From Prostheceraeus crozeri (Eukaryota > Platyhelminthes > Polycladida > Euryleptidae): a stretch of DNA of 64,000 nt. The stretch covers positions 434,001-498,000 of the forward strand of contig CAJQUW010005765.1 of NCBI GenBank assembly GCA_907163375.1, written 5' to 3'. Below, in pieces: positions 34,452-45,732 of the stretch. A model generated the notes under the pieces. That model did no database searches and was not told the DNA's origin. It saw nothing but the letters and a program-made list of their open reading frames with translations. The position numbers and the translations under genes were made by a program. Each line of letters opens with the position of its first letter. Position 1 is the first letter of the stretch.

Positions 34452-34956
34452 TAGGCCGTATAATTTGACCGCATCCACAGCCGAGGCATGGATATATCAA
34501 TAGAATTGTTCTAAAGCTCTTGATTTCATCATATAATTTCGATTAAAACGATCGTTAATAGCAATGCGAATCCCGTCCGCGAAATTTTGAGCATTCCTTT
34601 GCCACCAGGGGCTTGTGCTAATTTGTTAGCATTTTTAATTATTACACAGACTTTTGGGATAACGTGAATTTTTTTCTTTTACAATAAGGGTATAATTTTA
34701 TGCAATGTGAAAGAAGCTATAGAACAAAAATAATGCAATTTATTTTGGAGTTTGCTTATAGCTTAAAAGTTAAGCTTCATAAAGCAGCGTTGATTATAGT
34801 GATACAAATTCTCCATGTGTTGATGAACATGTGAAGCATAAGCACAAAGTCCACGCAGCATTATACATGAGCGACCCTATTGGAAGATATGTTAAGACTG
34901 TAAACTCGTGAGATATTTGGAAACTAAAGGTATCTGGATGTGATGAGTAAAAGAAT

Positions 34957-35203
34957 TTATATTTCACAGTGCTATAATCTCTATGATTATTGCTTCCATA
35001 ATATAGTTTATGCTTTCCAAAGTGTGCATAAATTTCAATGAGTGCAATAAACAGTCTTTATTACACTCCTTCATTGAAATACATTAGCACATAGAAAGTT
35101 TTTCATCCTTGTTGATGAGATAAATCTGCATGTACAATGGACAGAGAAGCAGGCTATCTGATTTCAAAATTGCTTTGGTTTGATTTTCAAATCATGTTAA
35201 GGA
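34957..35203. repeat. Dispersed repeat, copy 1 (copy 2 at 63735-64000)
   Basis: TTTATATTTCACAGTGCTAT onward is almost identical to the right end of the window. A replaced block of about 20 bp here versus about 40 bp there interrupts the match near 35109-35130. Similarity holds to 35203, where the other copy meets the window edge, so the full length is unknown. Confidence 0.85.
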
Positions 35204-35718
35204 TCATGATCATAGATTCTGGTAGTTCTGTGAAATATAAAGTTACTTACAGAACTCGTGCAAAGATATCGGGCTCGTGTATAGACATGTTGATCTCAAA
35301 GAATGCAATAAAGCTGGATACTTTGCACTTGTTGTGTAAATAACTAATCTGTGATGGCTTTTAACTTCTGGCGCATTGTCATTGAGGGCAAACTGCACGT
35401 CTTCCATTTCTTGTTCAGATGGCTCAGATAGTTCCAAATGAATTTCACACATTTCCTGATGATTCGAAGTCATTTTCATCGCAGGGATAAACTCATCAAA
35501 GGAGGTGAAAGGATGGTGAAAGATCGACCACACATGAAGCACTTAGTTGTGCATTTAACAATGAAAATTTCAGGCGGTGCGTGTTGCTATCTATACACTG
35601 GCCTGTCGAATCGGTGTCATCAAACGTCAGACACAATCTAGACATCTCATCATCATAGCACGCACAAACGACTTCAAAAGAGATTGTAAGATCCATATAG
35701 TAGGGATATGTAGGGAAT
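35204..35718. other. No firm gene; weak minus-strand frame
   Basis: A 99-codon minus frame (35243-35542) contains an acidic stretch (EIHLELSEPSEQEMEDV) that reads like protein and follows a pyrimidine-rich CTTTCACCTCCTTTGATGAG. No GT donor fits its end, so I do not call a gene. Confidence 0.3.
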
Positions 35719-35720
35719 TA

Positions 35721-36148
35721 GTCCGGGAGCTAGCGTGAAGTTGTGCAGGGAACGAGGTAGTACATAAAACTTTCACATAGCATAGTACACCTCTAACCTA
35801 CTGCAAAACTTCGCGTCTGCCGGATCAGATCATTTGCTTTTCAGAAATAGAGAGGATAACACAATCCTATGTATTTCCAGTGGTAAAGTTGTGACATTTA
35901 AGGTGTTTTGATTCCATTTTTTCGAATTTTTGCTCATAAAAGTTACACAAATTGGTATTTTGTTGAACTGGTTATTATAGAAATCATCTACAGATCATGA
36001 TCTTTCAAATGAGTTATCATTCAATGACAGAGGATGAAGTAAAGTGTACAAACAGACACTTTTCGTTAAAGTAGGCCTATATCAACAATTTTCCTGAAAT
36101 TTCTATGTTAAAATTTGCAGTTACACCAACGAAAAGTGTCTGTTTGTA
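35721..36148. mobile_element. Foldback element, copy 2, truncated
   Basis: Complete left arm and spacer of the 29619-30370 element plus the first 25 or so bases of the right arm, ending at GTGTCTGTTTGTA. I found only about three mismatches to copy 1 by eye. It then passes directly into the TAGGTAGAGTG repeat. Confidence 0.88.
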
Positions 36149-36339
36149 AAATACCATCATTCCCTCTGCATTGCAATCATCATCACTCAATTCCGTTGTA
36201 ATTTCTGCAAAATTGCAAAAATTTGCATATCTCACATCTGGTGACTATACCACTTGTATCTCCTTTGAGTTCAATTAATAAAATCGAAAGTGTATACACA
36301 TCGGGGATTTAAAAAAATGCGGAGTTACCACTCTACCTA
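36149..36339. mobile_element. TAGGTAGAGTG-ended repeat, copy D (right end only)
   Basis: Right 190 bp of the repeat, including TTAATAAAATCGAAAGTG and the terminal CACTCTACCTA. Its left part is missing and replaced by the truncated foldback element. Confidence 0.8.
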
Positions 36340-36487
36340 ATACACCTACTCTATGGTCAGATCGCAGTTAAGTTCGAGTATATTGTAGTGTTTCTGCAAG
36401 TTGTTTCTGAATAGTCCTATAATCGCTCGTACGTTACACAATTCTGCTATGTCGGTTTGCAAAGAAATAAGTGCGAGTGACCTAGAA

Positions 36488-38853
36488 CAGTGCTATTCAA
36501 CCGGGGTGCCGCGGCACCCTGGGGTGCCGTGAGAAATTTTTAGGGTGCCGTGGAGAGGAGGGGTGTCGCAAGGGTGCCGTGAAGAGAAAGAGGTGACTTC
36601 CATTCCCTTGTCCGACACTACCATTCGCAGTCGATGTCGCCGGATTGCTACAGATTTGAAAACACAACTTGTGGAGAAGCTGAAAGAATCCCCCGTCTTC
36701 GGAATTCAGTTGGACGAGACGACCGACATTGGAGGAGAAGCACAGCTGATCGTGTATACCCGGTTCATTGAAGAGTTGAAAATTGTTGACCGTTTCTTGT
36801 TTTGTTTAACAGTGGGAATTGAAACCACGGCACAAGCAATTTTTGACCGATTGGACTCTTTCATGTGTGAGGAAGGAATCGAGTGGATTAAGTGTAAGGC
36901 CGTCACAACCGATGGAGCTGCCGCCATGGTTGGTCGTGTAAATGGTGTAGTAAAGAAGATCCAGACTGTCTCACCTGAGTGTCGCTCATTTCACTGCATC
37001 ATTCATCGTGAGATGCTGGCAGCGAAGAAGCTAGGTGATGAGGGCAAATCAGATCTGGAACTTGTACTTGATGATGTTGTGAAAATGGTGAACACAGTTA
37101 AGGCTAATACGAAGAAGATCAGACCTTTCGCTCAACTCTGTGAGGAGATGGACTCAGAAGTGACGAAGCTATTGTACCATTGCGACGTAAGATGGCTTTC
37201 AAGAGGGAAAGTCCTTGAACGGGTGCTCCTGTTGAGAGAGGAGTTGGCAGTTTCTTCACAGAGCTTGGTGATTTCAGCGCCGTCAACCTGAATAACTTGA
37301 ATTGGCTTGGAAAGCTGTCATATTTGAGCTCCATTTTCCACTGTCTGAACACCTTGAATCTCAGCCTACAAGGGAAGGGAGGCGACATCTTCACGGCTTT
37401 GTCAAGAATGAAGGCATTCCATAGGAAAATTTCGTCTTGGATGAAACAACTAGAGAGGAAGGACTTCATCGACTTCCCTGAATTCCATCATTTCATGCTG
37501 AGCTCAAAATGGGAGCTCACGGATGCTAGCCTCGAGCAACAAATGTCTGAATCGATACTTCAGCACCTGGATGTCCTTCGCGGCAACATAGAAAAGTATT
37601 TTCCGTCCCATGAACATCAGCATCTGGAGGAGAGTCTTTGGATCATTAATCCATTTGTTGCCGAAGAAGAGTTCCTCACTGATCTGCGAGAAGATTTGGA
37701 GCAGAGGGTGAACTTCAAGGCTTGCGATTATTATGGAAATTTCTGGGTTGGTCTCCTTCGAATCCCGGAATATGAAGACGCTGCTGTGAGAGCCCTAAGT
37801 CTGTTGGTAGCAATGCCGACCTCATACCTCTGCGAGAAAGGCTTCTCCACTCTTGTTTCGATCAAAACAAGTAAAAGAAACTGCTTAAGAGACATCGACG
37901 AGTTGATGCGCGGAGCATTGGAAACAGACATAACCCCACGATTCGGCTTGATGGCCGATAGCATGCAACAGCAACGCTCACATTGATGTTTTGTTTTTGA
38001 AGTCCAATTTTGATTTGTTAAAATTTTCATAGTTTTTCCCAGTAATCTCCAATATAAAGAAAGTGCAGAGAATTTCATAATTGAGTGAATGAATTTTGTG
38101 TCACCGTTTCCCTTCTCAGGTTCTGGGCGGTGCTGACTTTGATAGACAAAATTTGTTGGACTTCAGCTGTAGCGGTGTAATAGCTTTCAGTCCACATGCC
38201 CTTCTCCACAAATCTCTCACTTAATCCTGGCGTGGTCAGATCTAAGGAATCACGCCAGAGAGATTTCCATCAGACAAGCTGGAAGCATAGTCTTCTGCAA
38301 GGAGGACCCAGAGTAGGATCTCTTGCAGCGACCGAGTTTGATGCACGAACATATATAGAAGAGCTGGACAGGCATTTTGACATAGTATTTGATCACTGTT
38401 CGTCTAGCATGGTCAAGGATTTACATCATAATTCTAGCATTACTGCTGTTAAATCAAAAATACATGTCCATGCTTAGCAAATTGACAAAGCGAATTTAAA
38501 CTTAAATTTGATTACCATGACTGGAATTTCTTGCGCTTTCTTGCCCCTGATTTCAAAAAAATGAAAACAAAGTGTTCTTCATTGAATTGCTGTGATATAA
38601 TAGAGATATACTGATATACTGACATAATGCACGAATTGTTCTAATTTCTAGATGCATTTCAACGGCTGAGAAATGAAGTCTAGAGAAGAAGTCAGCAATA
38701 AATTGTGATCACAAATCAGTTCTTGGAAAATAATGCGGCCACGTTTTTTAGTGGATGATAGAGGCACAAAACTGCGGTTTGCCACTGGGGTGCCGTGAGT
38801 GCATGTATTGATCAGATGGGGTGCCGTGGCTTGAAAAAGGTTAAATAGCACTG
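36488..38853 (+). mobile_element. hAT element with perfect 8-bp target duplication
   Basis: ACCTAGAA occurs on both sides (36480-36487, 38854-38861). The ends CAGTGCTATTCAACC and, inverted, CAGTGCTATTTAACC are classic hAT termini. GGGGTGCCGTG-type units recur near both ends in the same orientation (36508-36580 and 38788-38828). The 2366-bp element encodes a transposase (36545-37986) with one frameshift. Young by appearance. Confidence 0.95.
36545..37986 (+). pseudogene. hAT transposase (ZBED5/Charlie-like), one frameshift, N-terminus missing
   Basis: The first frame carries VFGIQLDETTDIGGEAQLIV, the catalytic-domain start with its Asp, then KAVTTDGAAAMVGRVNG, FHCIIHREMLAAKKLG and CDVRWLSRGKVLERV. 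This is the sequence type shared by hAT-Charlie transposases and host proteins such as ZBED5. Near 37252 one base is missing (LAV then FFTELGDFSAVNLNN in the next frame). The second frame holds the C-terminal dimerisation region (LLVAMPTSYLCEKGFSTLVS) and ends at 37986. The BED zinc finger expected at the N-terminus is absent; the frame opens inside GGGTGCCGTG repeats, so the 5' part was deleted. Inactive unless complemented. Confidence 0.92.
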
Positions 38854-38861
38854 ACCTAGAA

Positions 38862-39754
38862 TGTAATTTTTATTATTGTTACTAAGGAGATAAACTAAGA
38901 TATCCCCAATTTTGAAGAAAAATGGTCAATTAATCTATTCACAATTCGAATAAATGATAGTTTTCCGTTCGAACGTTGCATTTTGGAAGTTGCTCTTCTT
39001 GACCTTGGTTAGAAAGTAAATGTTAGCAGCTGATCTGAACTACTACCATAGAAACGAGTAATACATAACACTGTTCGTGCACTAAATTGTTAACAAAACA
39101 ATTTCACTTTTTTCCTATCAATTTAAGTGTACAAAACATGAATACAATATTTGTTTTAAATTCATTTGGATTTTCTAGCATTTATGCAGAATTTTCAATT
39201 TTCATTATTTTGACTTGGAAAATACCTTATGTTTGGTTATTGTATCGAACAGTTGAGGTAATTTATATTAATTTATGGAGCTACAGTGATTATATTGGAT
39301 TCAATGATGAGCATGGAAATGATGGTGCTTCATTCTAAGGCAAGGATGCATGTACTATGTAGATAACGTTATTAGCTTACCGGTATATCTTATGAGTAGC
39401 ATATTTCAGTAGTGAGACCGCATTTTAATGAAATGTTTATATGAACGCTCATAGATGTGCATGAAAAAATAAGCTATTCCATAAGGCTCGTGATGATCTG
39501 TCATCATTCAGCATATCAAATTGCATTCATCCAAATGTGGTCCAGTAACATTTTTCTCAGAGATTTCTTTGAATAACGAGTACCAAACACCTTGAAGTTC
39601 TAATACAGTCTTTCACCATGCTGATCACTGACTTGAACCTGTCGAGACAACAGTTCTGGCAAATGCAAATCAAGGTAATGCATTTTAGGGCTATAATTTA
39701 TCTCCAGTCTCTGAAAATGCCGAATCATTACATCCACCAATCTTCTTTTTTCTC
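38862..39754. other. No gene recognised
   Basis: AT-rich; an 83-codon hydrophobic frame (39087-39338) has no support as an exon. Confidence 0.4.
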
Positions 39755-40391
39755 TTACGGTGGCAACATCGATTGAACTAGTATATTTCTAAATACTTCA
39801 AGAATGGACGTCAAACATTCTTGCTGTTCAGAAGCAAGGGCATTCACAAATTTATCGTTGTCAGCAATTTTATCTACCAGTGGTCCTGTGAAAATCCCTG
39901 CACTAACCTTTTGATTCGATGTTCGCGAACTCGTCATCGTGTAATACAGGTACTTCCTCTGATGTACCTACTGCTGCTATTGTCAACTTCAACCAAGGGT
40001 GGATTCGGTCTTGGCAATAATTCAGTATGGGGCACAGGTGCTCTACTTGAGCATAAGTCGGGATAAAAAGGTTTTGACCTTGCTCCACCTACCCTTGCGA
40101 GACAGAAGAAGCAGTCAGATGGTCTTTTGGTCTCTCCAAACTGTGGGAATACCGAAAGGCATTCGCCTACGCGCACCATTCATCCAACCCAGTAAAGTAG
40201 AGTAACAGTTGGAACAGGAGTATTCGGGAGCCCACCTTTCCGACGTCTTGTGTTATTTTCAATCCAAAGTATAGATCATGCGCCGTTGCTAAATTATCGT
40301 TGAGAGCAATATAATGACGTCGCGATGTTTTGCTCAAATATCGACCACAAATATAGCAGTGCTTATCATGTTTGCAAGGGCGCCCTGACAT
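39755..40391 (-). pseudogene. Cysteine-rich repeat-associated protein, degraded
   Basis: The minus-strand reading starts MSGRPCKHDKHCYICGRYL, continues after frameshifts with RRMPFGIPTVWRDQKT and DCFFCLARV, and ends in a segment with SILEVFRN. I recall this combination (CYICG, then MPFGVPMVWREP, then DCYFC) from a multicopy family of uncharacterised proteins in arthropod, cnidarian and other invertebrate genomes. Its pairs of Cys look metal-binding. The central portion is missing or scrambled, with at least two frame changes. Function is unknown and it is probably transposon-related. Confidence 0.55.
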
Positions 40392-41410
40392 GATGCAGTC
40401 AAGTTCTTTTGCAGCAGCTACTCTGCTATTGTGTTCGGCGCCTAATCCTCAAGTTTCGCGTGCACCAATCACGAGTGCTCCCAAGACATCAATTCCTAGA
40501 GCCAAACCGTTCATTTCCCTGTGTCAAAGTTTTACTACAAAGTAAAATGAGTCAGATAACTCGAGATACGAATAAACAGGTTCAAACTACTACAAAAGTT
40601 GACCTGGAAAATGTTTCACTATGTTGATATGGATACATATAAACACAATATTAGTAATTCCACTGCATTTTATGAATTTTGTAATAAGAGAGCCTTGTAG
40701 ACACCTTTGTTGAATACAGCACGATAATGCTGATAGGCCTAAATGTACACATGTATTATTTTCCATGTAACAAAACTTCAAATAGGAGTTGAAGAATCCA
40801 AAATAATAAAAAATCAGTATCATTTTCGTAATCTACGACATCAAATATGGTATTAACAGTCGTTTTTCTTCTGCTAACAGAAAAAAAGTTAAAAATGCAC
40901 GAACAGTGTCATATAATCTTAAACGCAATAATTTGATAAAACGTTTCATATTTGATACATTCCAAGTGTTTTAGTCTTTCACATGTAAATTATGCGACTT
41001 TTCTGACATTTTCGAGCATCATCATAAAATCTAAAGATAGAATAGTTTCTGATCAGAATATGTAATAATCGACCCCAGATATATCAAATTCAAATAAGTT
41101 TGATATAGAAAACACATAAAGAAATGCATTGATGATTTATTTGATTTTTCCACTCCAGTGTTCAGCCCTCAACCCTAAGACAATAAACGAGGAGCATGAG
41201 TAAGTAAGTTATAGAATAAGCCGCATATAAGAACAAATATTTCATATTCGTTGATGCCTTCCTTATGTGTAGATTCGACTGTAGCCTATTCTAGTATACT
41301 ACATCGGATATAATTCAAGAAGTAGACTGATGTAATTTGCTTGAAAGAATATGAATTCATAGTATATTTTATGATGATTCAATTGATTAAGGAGCTCTTC
41401 TCTGTTGTAG
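40392..41410. other. No gene recognised
   Basis: AT-rich sequence; no supported exon. Its last 25 bases form a pyrimidine-rich splice-acceptor-like tract. Confidence 0.4.
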
Positions 41411-41755
41411 AAAATCGCTGTGATGCTGTATAAGAGTCTGATACTCGTTTTCCTTTCACTAACTGCTATCCAGCTTGGGGCAATGGTGAATGGATCGCGG
41501 CTATGTCAGGCAATGGTGTCCCTGCGTGTCATGAATCACAACTTGTTGATGAACCGTCCAAGACATGTGTATGTGGAAGATTCCGAAAATTTCACTTTTG
41601 AATTTGATGGTAGCAGAAGAAGCGATACTCGTTTTCAATACCGAAGTGTTCTCAATCCTCGGCAACGGCAATCCATCAGAAGATGTTGTTTGATGTATCC
41701 AAGGGTCACTCCATGTCTAACTTGGCGTCGTTTGAAATATTGGAGCAGTATGTAA
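41411..41755 (+). CDS. Probable secreted protein, exon with signal peptide
   Basis: CTCTTCTCTGTTGTAG (AG at 41409-41410) is a good acceptor; the ATG follows at 41423. The frame of 110 codons starts with a clear signal peptide (YKSLILVFLSLTAIQLGA) and a likely cleavage after VNG. The mature part has two N-glycosylation sequons (NGS, NFT) and four Cys (one near residue 28, adjacent CC and a later C near the end). Basic pairs (RR) suggest possible prohormone processing. A GTATGT donor at 41747 just before the stop means the exon may instead splice on. I do not recognise the family; spacing does not fit insulin/relaxin A chains. Confidence 0.5.
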   Translation, partial: KIAVMLYKSLILVFLSLTAIQLGAMVNGSRLCQAMVSLRVMNHNLLMNRPRHVYVEDSENFTFEFDGSRRSDTRFQYRSVLNPRQRQSIRRCCLMYPRVTPCLTWRRLKYWSSM

Positions 41756-43229
41756 ATAGAATGTGATGATCGGACTGCATGACATTCCTTTGTCGTAGGT
41801 ACCTGTAGGCCAACTGCATTGGCTTTGAGTAAACCACTCTCTGAACACTTCTAACTTATGATATTTGTAAAACCCGTGAAAAGAATCTTCTATCTGAACC
41901 AAAGTGGCCAGATATTTTTCCTTTCAAAACCGGGATACTTTACAAACTATGAAGGAGAGGCTTAGATGTACGTAAACAAATTTTTGATTCTTCACGTTGT
42001 TTTACAAATTTTTCAATTTGACGTAATTGATGTAGTAATGACGCAGAAAATCAAGCAAAATATCATATAAGTATTCATTAATGTAATGACTGAAAGTTAA
42101 TTAAGATTAGCCTACTCCTGATCAATGAATTATTGTAGTTAAGACGAATCAATGAAAAATTTTATTGAAAGTATTCATTAATGTCACGACTGAAATCTAA
42201 TTAAGGTTACTCCGGAATCTAATCATTACCAACAGTCAATTAGCATGATCGATTCGGCAATGAACTGCGAACATTGTGAAAATCAATTTATTCAGTGGAC
42301 GCAGCTTGCAATAATGTGAAAAACAAAACACGACTTGTAGCGAAGTGTTGTATATTTTGGAATCAACTGAAACATTTCGCTTGAATAAGCAAGGTTCCAC
42401 TAGGACCATAGTGAACTGTCACATTAACTGAACGTTAGAATTACGATATGGTTTGAGTGGTACATTAGTGAAGTCAATCTTGGGAGAAAGATTGCAAACT
42501 TGTCTTTCAATGATGTCATAATTCTGCAGCCAAAACTTGGAACTGTTGATAAATCAGTACTATTCATCCGAAAGTGAAATAATACCGGTTCGTATGTGAT
42601 GGGGAATAAGCGAATTGAAACATGAAACCAGAACAAATTTGCGCTTAGCAATCAACACAGAATTGCTGTGCCACAAGTTAAAAACATCCAGTCAGGAACC
42701 GTCATTCCTGAAAATAAAGGTGTGAATTAGTGAATGATTACATAAAATGAGTTCACAGAACATAAATGATGAATGACATGGAATGCACGAGACAGCAGCA
42801 ACATAATAATTCGCCGTCCTCATGGGTGACATTCTAGCAAGACGCCATTTCCGGAAACTCAAACAGCCCATTTTTATACTACTTACTGATAAATGTCGGC
42901 CTACTTGTAAGCATCTGTCATTGGCAGAAAGGATATTTATGAACTAATCAACTGCACGATAGATTTTAATAATAGTTTTCACCACCAAACCAATTAAGAT
43001 TTTCATTACAGAAAAACATTTGCATATTGTCCCTGTTTCTCTGGTCGTTAACAACTGTATAAATGCTGCTTGTTTGCAAGTTTTAGAGAAATAGAAAACA
43101 AGTAGTCTCAGAAAAAACAAAAGATGCTATTATGGGAGATCTTGGGGAGAAAAAGAGACGCATAACAAATTATAACAGAAATGTGTTTAAAATGACGTGG
43201 CTTTCGTCAAATATAAGAATCTCCATAAA
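41756..43229. other. No gene recognised; 40-bp direct duplication at 42066-42110 and 42170-42210
   Basis: AAAGTATTCATTAATGT to TAATTAAGRTTA is repeated about 105 bp apart. Otherwise AT-rich and non-coding. Confidence 0.4.
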
Positions 43230-43233
43230 TGCA

Positions 43234-44172
43234 GGGGTCTCACTCAAAAATTTTAGATTTTTTGCCACTTTTTTTTCTTCTAAAATGGAGAAAACTAAAT
43301 GACTTGAGTGAATAGTGCACCATGAAGTATTCACCACGATACAATCGACCTTTTTCCTTTCAGGATGCAGTCCTTATATGATACTGATTTTTTCGAGTAC
43401 CTATCGTCCACTGAAAACATTCGTCTTAGGTTAAGTAGTCCTTAATTCCAAGTTATTTTCCTAGTAACGTTTTAGGATTGACCTAGCTACGTAAGTCAAA
43501 TGCAAGACGAGTTAAATTGTTTAACCTAAGTATAAATGCTATTTAAGTCATTCTACATCAAAATACTCTGATCACATGTGACATTAAAAATCTGTATTAT
43601 TAGATGCAAAATCAACAAAATATCAACGAACAAATGTAACAATTTAAAATTTGAAACAACTTCATGTCCTTCAAAGTCCGAACAATCCCAAAATCTAGAA
43701 AAACTATTTTAATAAAAGTCAGAATTTCTAGTCTTAAGGCTTCGGACACTTAGCATGGAATTCAGGCTGAGAAAGCATTTCATTCGCTCTTTTCCTGGCT
43801 TCAATGCCAATCGAAAGTTTCTAACAATCGAAACAAGAACATTGCACAGTTCAAACGTAAGGTGATAGCTACGCAGATTAAAAAGGATCAAGTTTAGTAG
43901 CAGTTTGTTATGAATCATTATCGAGATTTGACGATGACAGAATCCGAAAATATCGAAGTAATCAGTGACTGAAATGAAAGCATGCAGCAAAATTACGTCC
44001 TGAATTTTGGATTGCTAGAAATTTCCACTACACCATTTAAGAATTAGACCACAGAGATATCAATAAGAAAATAATTACTGCTGATACTAGTAAAAATCCC
44101 AGATTTTTTGCCATTTTTTGCCACATTCTTAAATTTTTTGCTATTTTTTGATTTTTTGCCGAGTGAGACCCT
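43234..44172. mobile_element. Unclassified TIR element with TTTTTTGCCA-rich ends
   Basis: The left end GGGGTCTCACTC and the right end, inverted, AGGGTCTCACTC are flanked by TGCA on both sides (43230-43233, 44173-44176). This suggests a 4-bp duplication; GCA (3 bp) is also possible. Both ends carry runs of TTTTTTGCCA or their like (five in the right 80 bp). 939 bp, non-coding. A 3-4-bp duplication excludes hAT and mariner; I cannot name the superfamily. Confidence 0.7.
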
Positions 44173-44176
44173 TGCA

Positions 44177-45181
44177 AATGTTCATCGAAACAACTTTCTA
44201 CGTGTATAGCTGATGAAGGTATCAGAGACGATAACACGGTTATATCATGTGACGGATAATAATATTATATGAAAAATGAGAAAGAAATTTTGCGAAATTA
44301 TACACTTATACTCTACATACAATAGATTCTGTGCCCATAATTCGAAATTGATAATTATTAATTATTCGATAACTTAATCACTTGGAAGATGTTTGACGAA
44401 AATCTGAAGATGCCATTTCCAACAATGAAAACAACCGCAAAATGAAGACTATTCCTCAATTTGGAAACAAAATGACAAGCTTGCACATGAAATTACAGAG
44501 TTTATCACAGATTATCACGCATCGATCACGTAAGGGTATATAGCTAACGATAATATAGCTAAAGATAAGTTGTACATCAAAACTGGCAAGACGCTCGTCG
44601 AATATACACACGTGAGAAATGAAATTAAGAACAGAAATTTTTTTAGGAAACTTCTAAATTACATTCTACGATCTTTCATAATTCAAAATTACTTGTTCAA
44701 AATATGAACTGAAATTTTGTTTCTTAAAACGTACTCAAAAATTCAACAACTGCATAGAAAAAAGAACCGAATCTCGAGACCGAACAAATTCATACCAAAT
44801 TTCCGGAATAATATCACCCATGGCCGTCCTACACGGTATTTCTCCGAGAATAATCCGTTCTAAATCTGCGGTGTAATATATTTATACTCAAACCGGTTGA
44901 TTTTGACAATACTAGAACACAAAAAATTGAAAAAAATAATATGAATTATCTTTTGAGGACTGTTTCCGGTCTCGGACTGTGTAGTGTGGTATCTCAGAAT
45001 ACCTCATAATGCTCTCTTTTACCAGAGAATGGCCTACAACGTAGACTGAATGTTGTGGTAATGAAAGTTTGTCTTTCAATTGTTGTGTGCTAGGCAGTTT
45101 GTCTTCTTGCTTTATTATGCATTTTATTGTTTTGTGAGAACAATCTCCATTCCATTGTTAGAGCAATAACTTTTCCGCGGC
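44177..45181. other. No gene recognised
   Basis: AT-rich; nothing coding. Confidence 0.4.
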
Positions 45182-45511
45182 ATGCATTTCAAGTTCCAAT
45201 GTCATGCAAAAGTCCAGCTTGTCAGCTATCTACGGTACATGACTGGCAACAGACAATGGATGACCAAACAATTGGTAGCTGACCGTGGAGCGCAAATCTT
45301 CACAGATTTATTTAACGCGGCGAATGAACCGCGCGCCGCTCCCATTCTCTTCTTCTCCAAGCGACGTTGTCGGCTGAGAGCCGTTGACTGTGTTGCAGTC
45401 CTATCTTCTTATGTGCGGAATATCATCGAAACTGCTGCGGACGAGGCTCACCACGTTGGAAGTCTGGAAGAACTCTGGACTTGTGCTTGCTGTGATGTTC
45501 ATATAATATAA
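45182..45511 (+). CDS. Open frame of 109 codons, higher GC, unknown
   Basis: Stands out from its AT-rich surroundings in GC content and codon variety (GAQIFTDLFNAANEPRAAP and LSSYVRNIIETAADEAHHV). It is followed by CACCDVHII and stop. It could be an exon (possible acceptor CATTTCAAG at 45192) or a piece of an unrecognised element. No domain is recognised and there are no neighbours to assign a role. Confidence 0.3.
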   Translation: MHFKFQCHAKVQLVSYLRYMTGNRQWMTKQLVADRGAQIFTDLFNAANEPRAAPILFFSKRRCRLRAVDCVAVLSSYVRNIIETAADEAHHVGSLEELWTCACCDVHII

Positions 45512-45732
45512 CTGAGTACCATTGTAAGGCTGTAGGACTGTTTTGACCATTTTATTATTATTACAATTTAATTTATATACATTTTTTATTTTTATTTTTC
45601 AATCGTTCATTTGGGAATATTAAGAAAATAATAACCCGTAACACAATCAAAGGGAAGACTACGCCAAAACTAATATTAATCTTCCGCTTTCCGTAAGTGA
45701 TGGCGTACCTGTTTGATGTAATATCTTATTAA

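Noticed and set aside
38196..38477. 93-codon frame inside the hAT element
   Set aside because: Lies after the transposase, has no domain, and is probably non-coding filler of the transposon.
41411..41755. Insulin/relaxin-like peptide
   Set aside because: The CC-x8-C spacing and single upstream Cys do not fit the A- and B-chain cysteine patterns.
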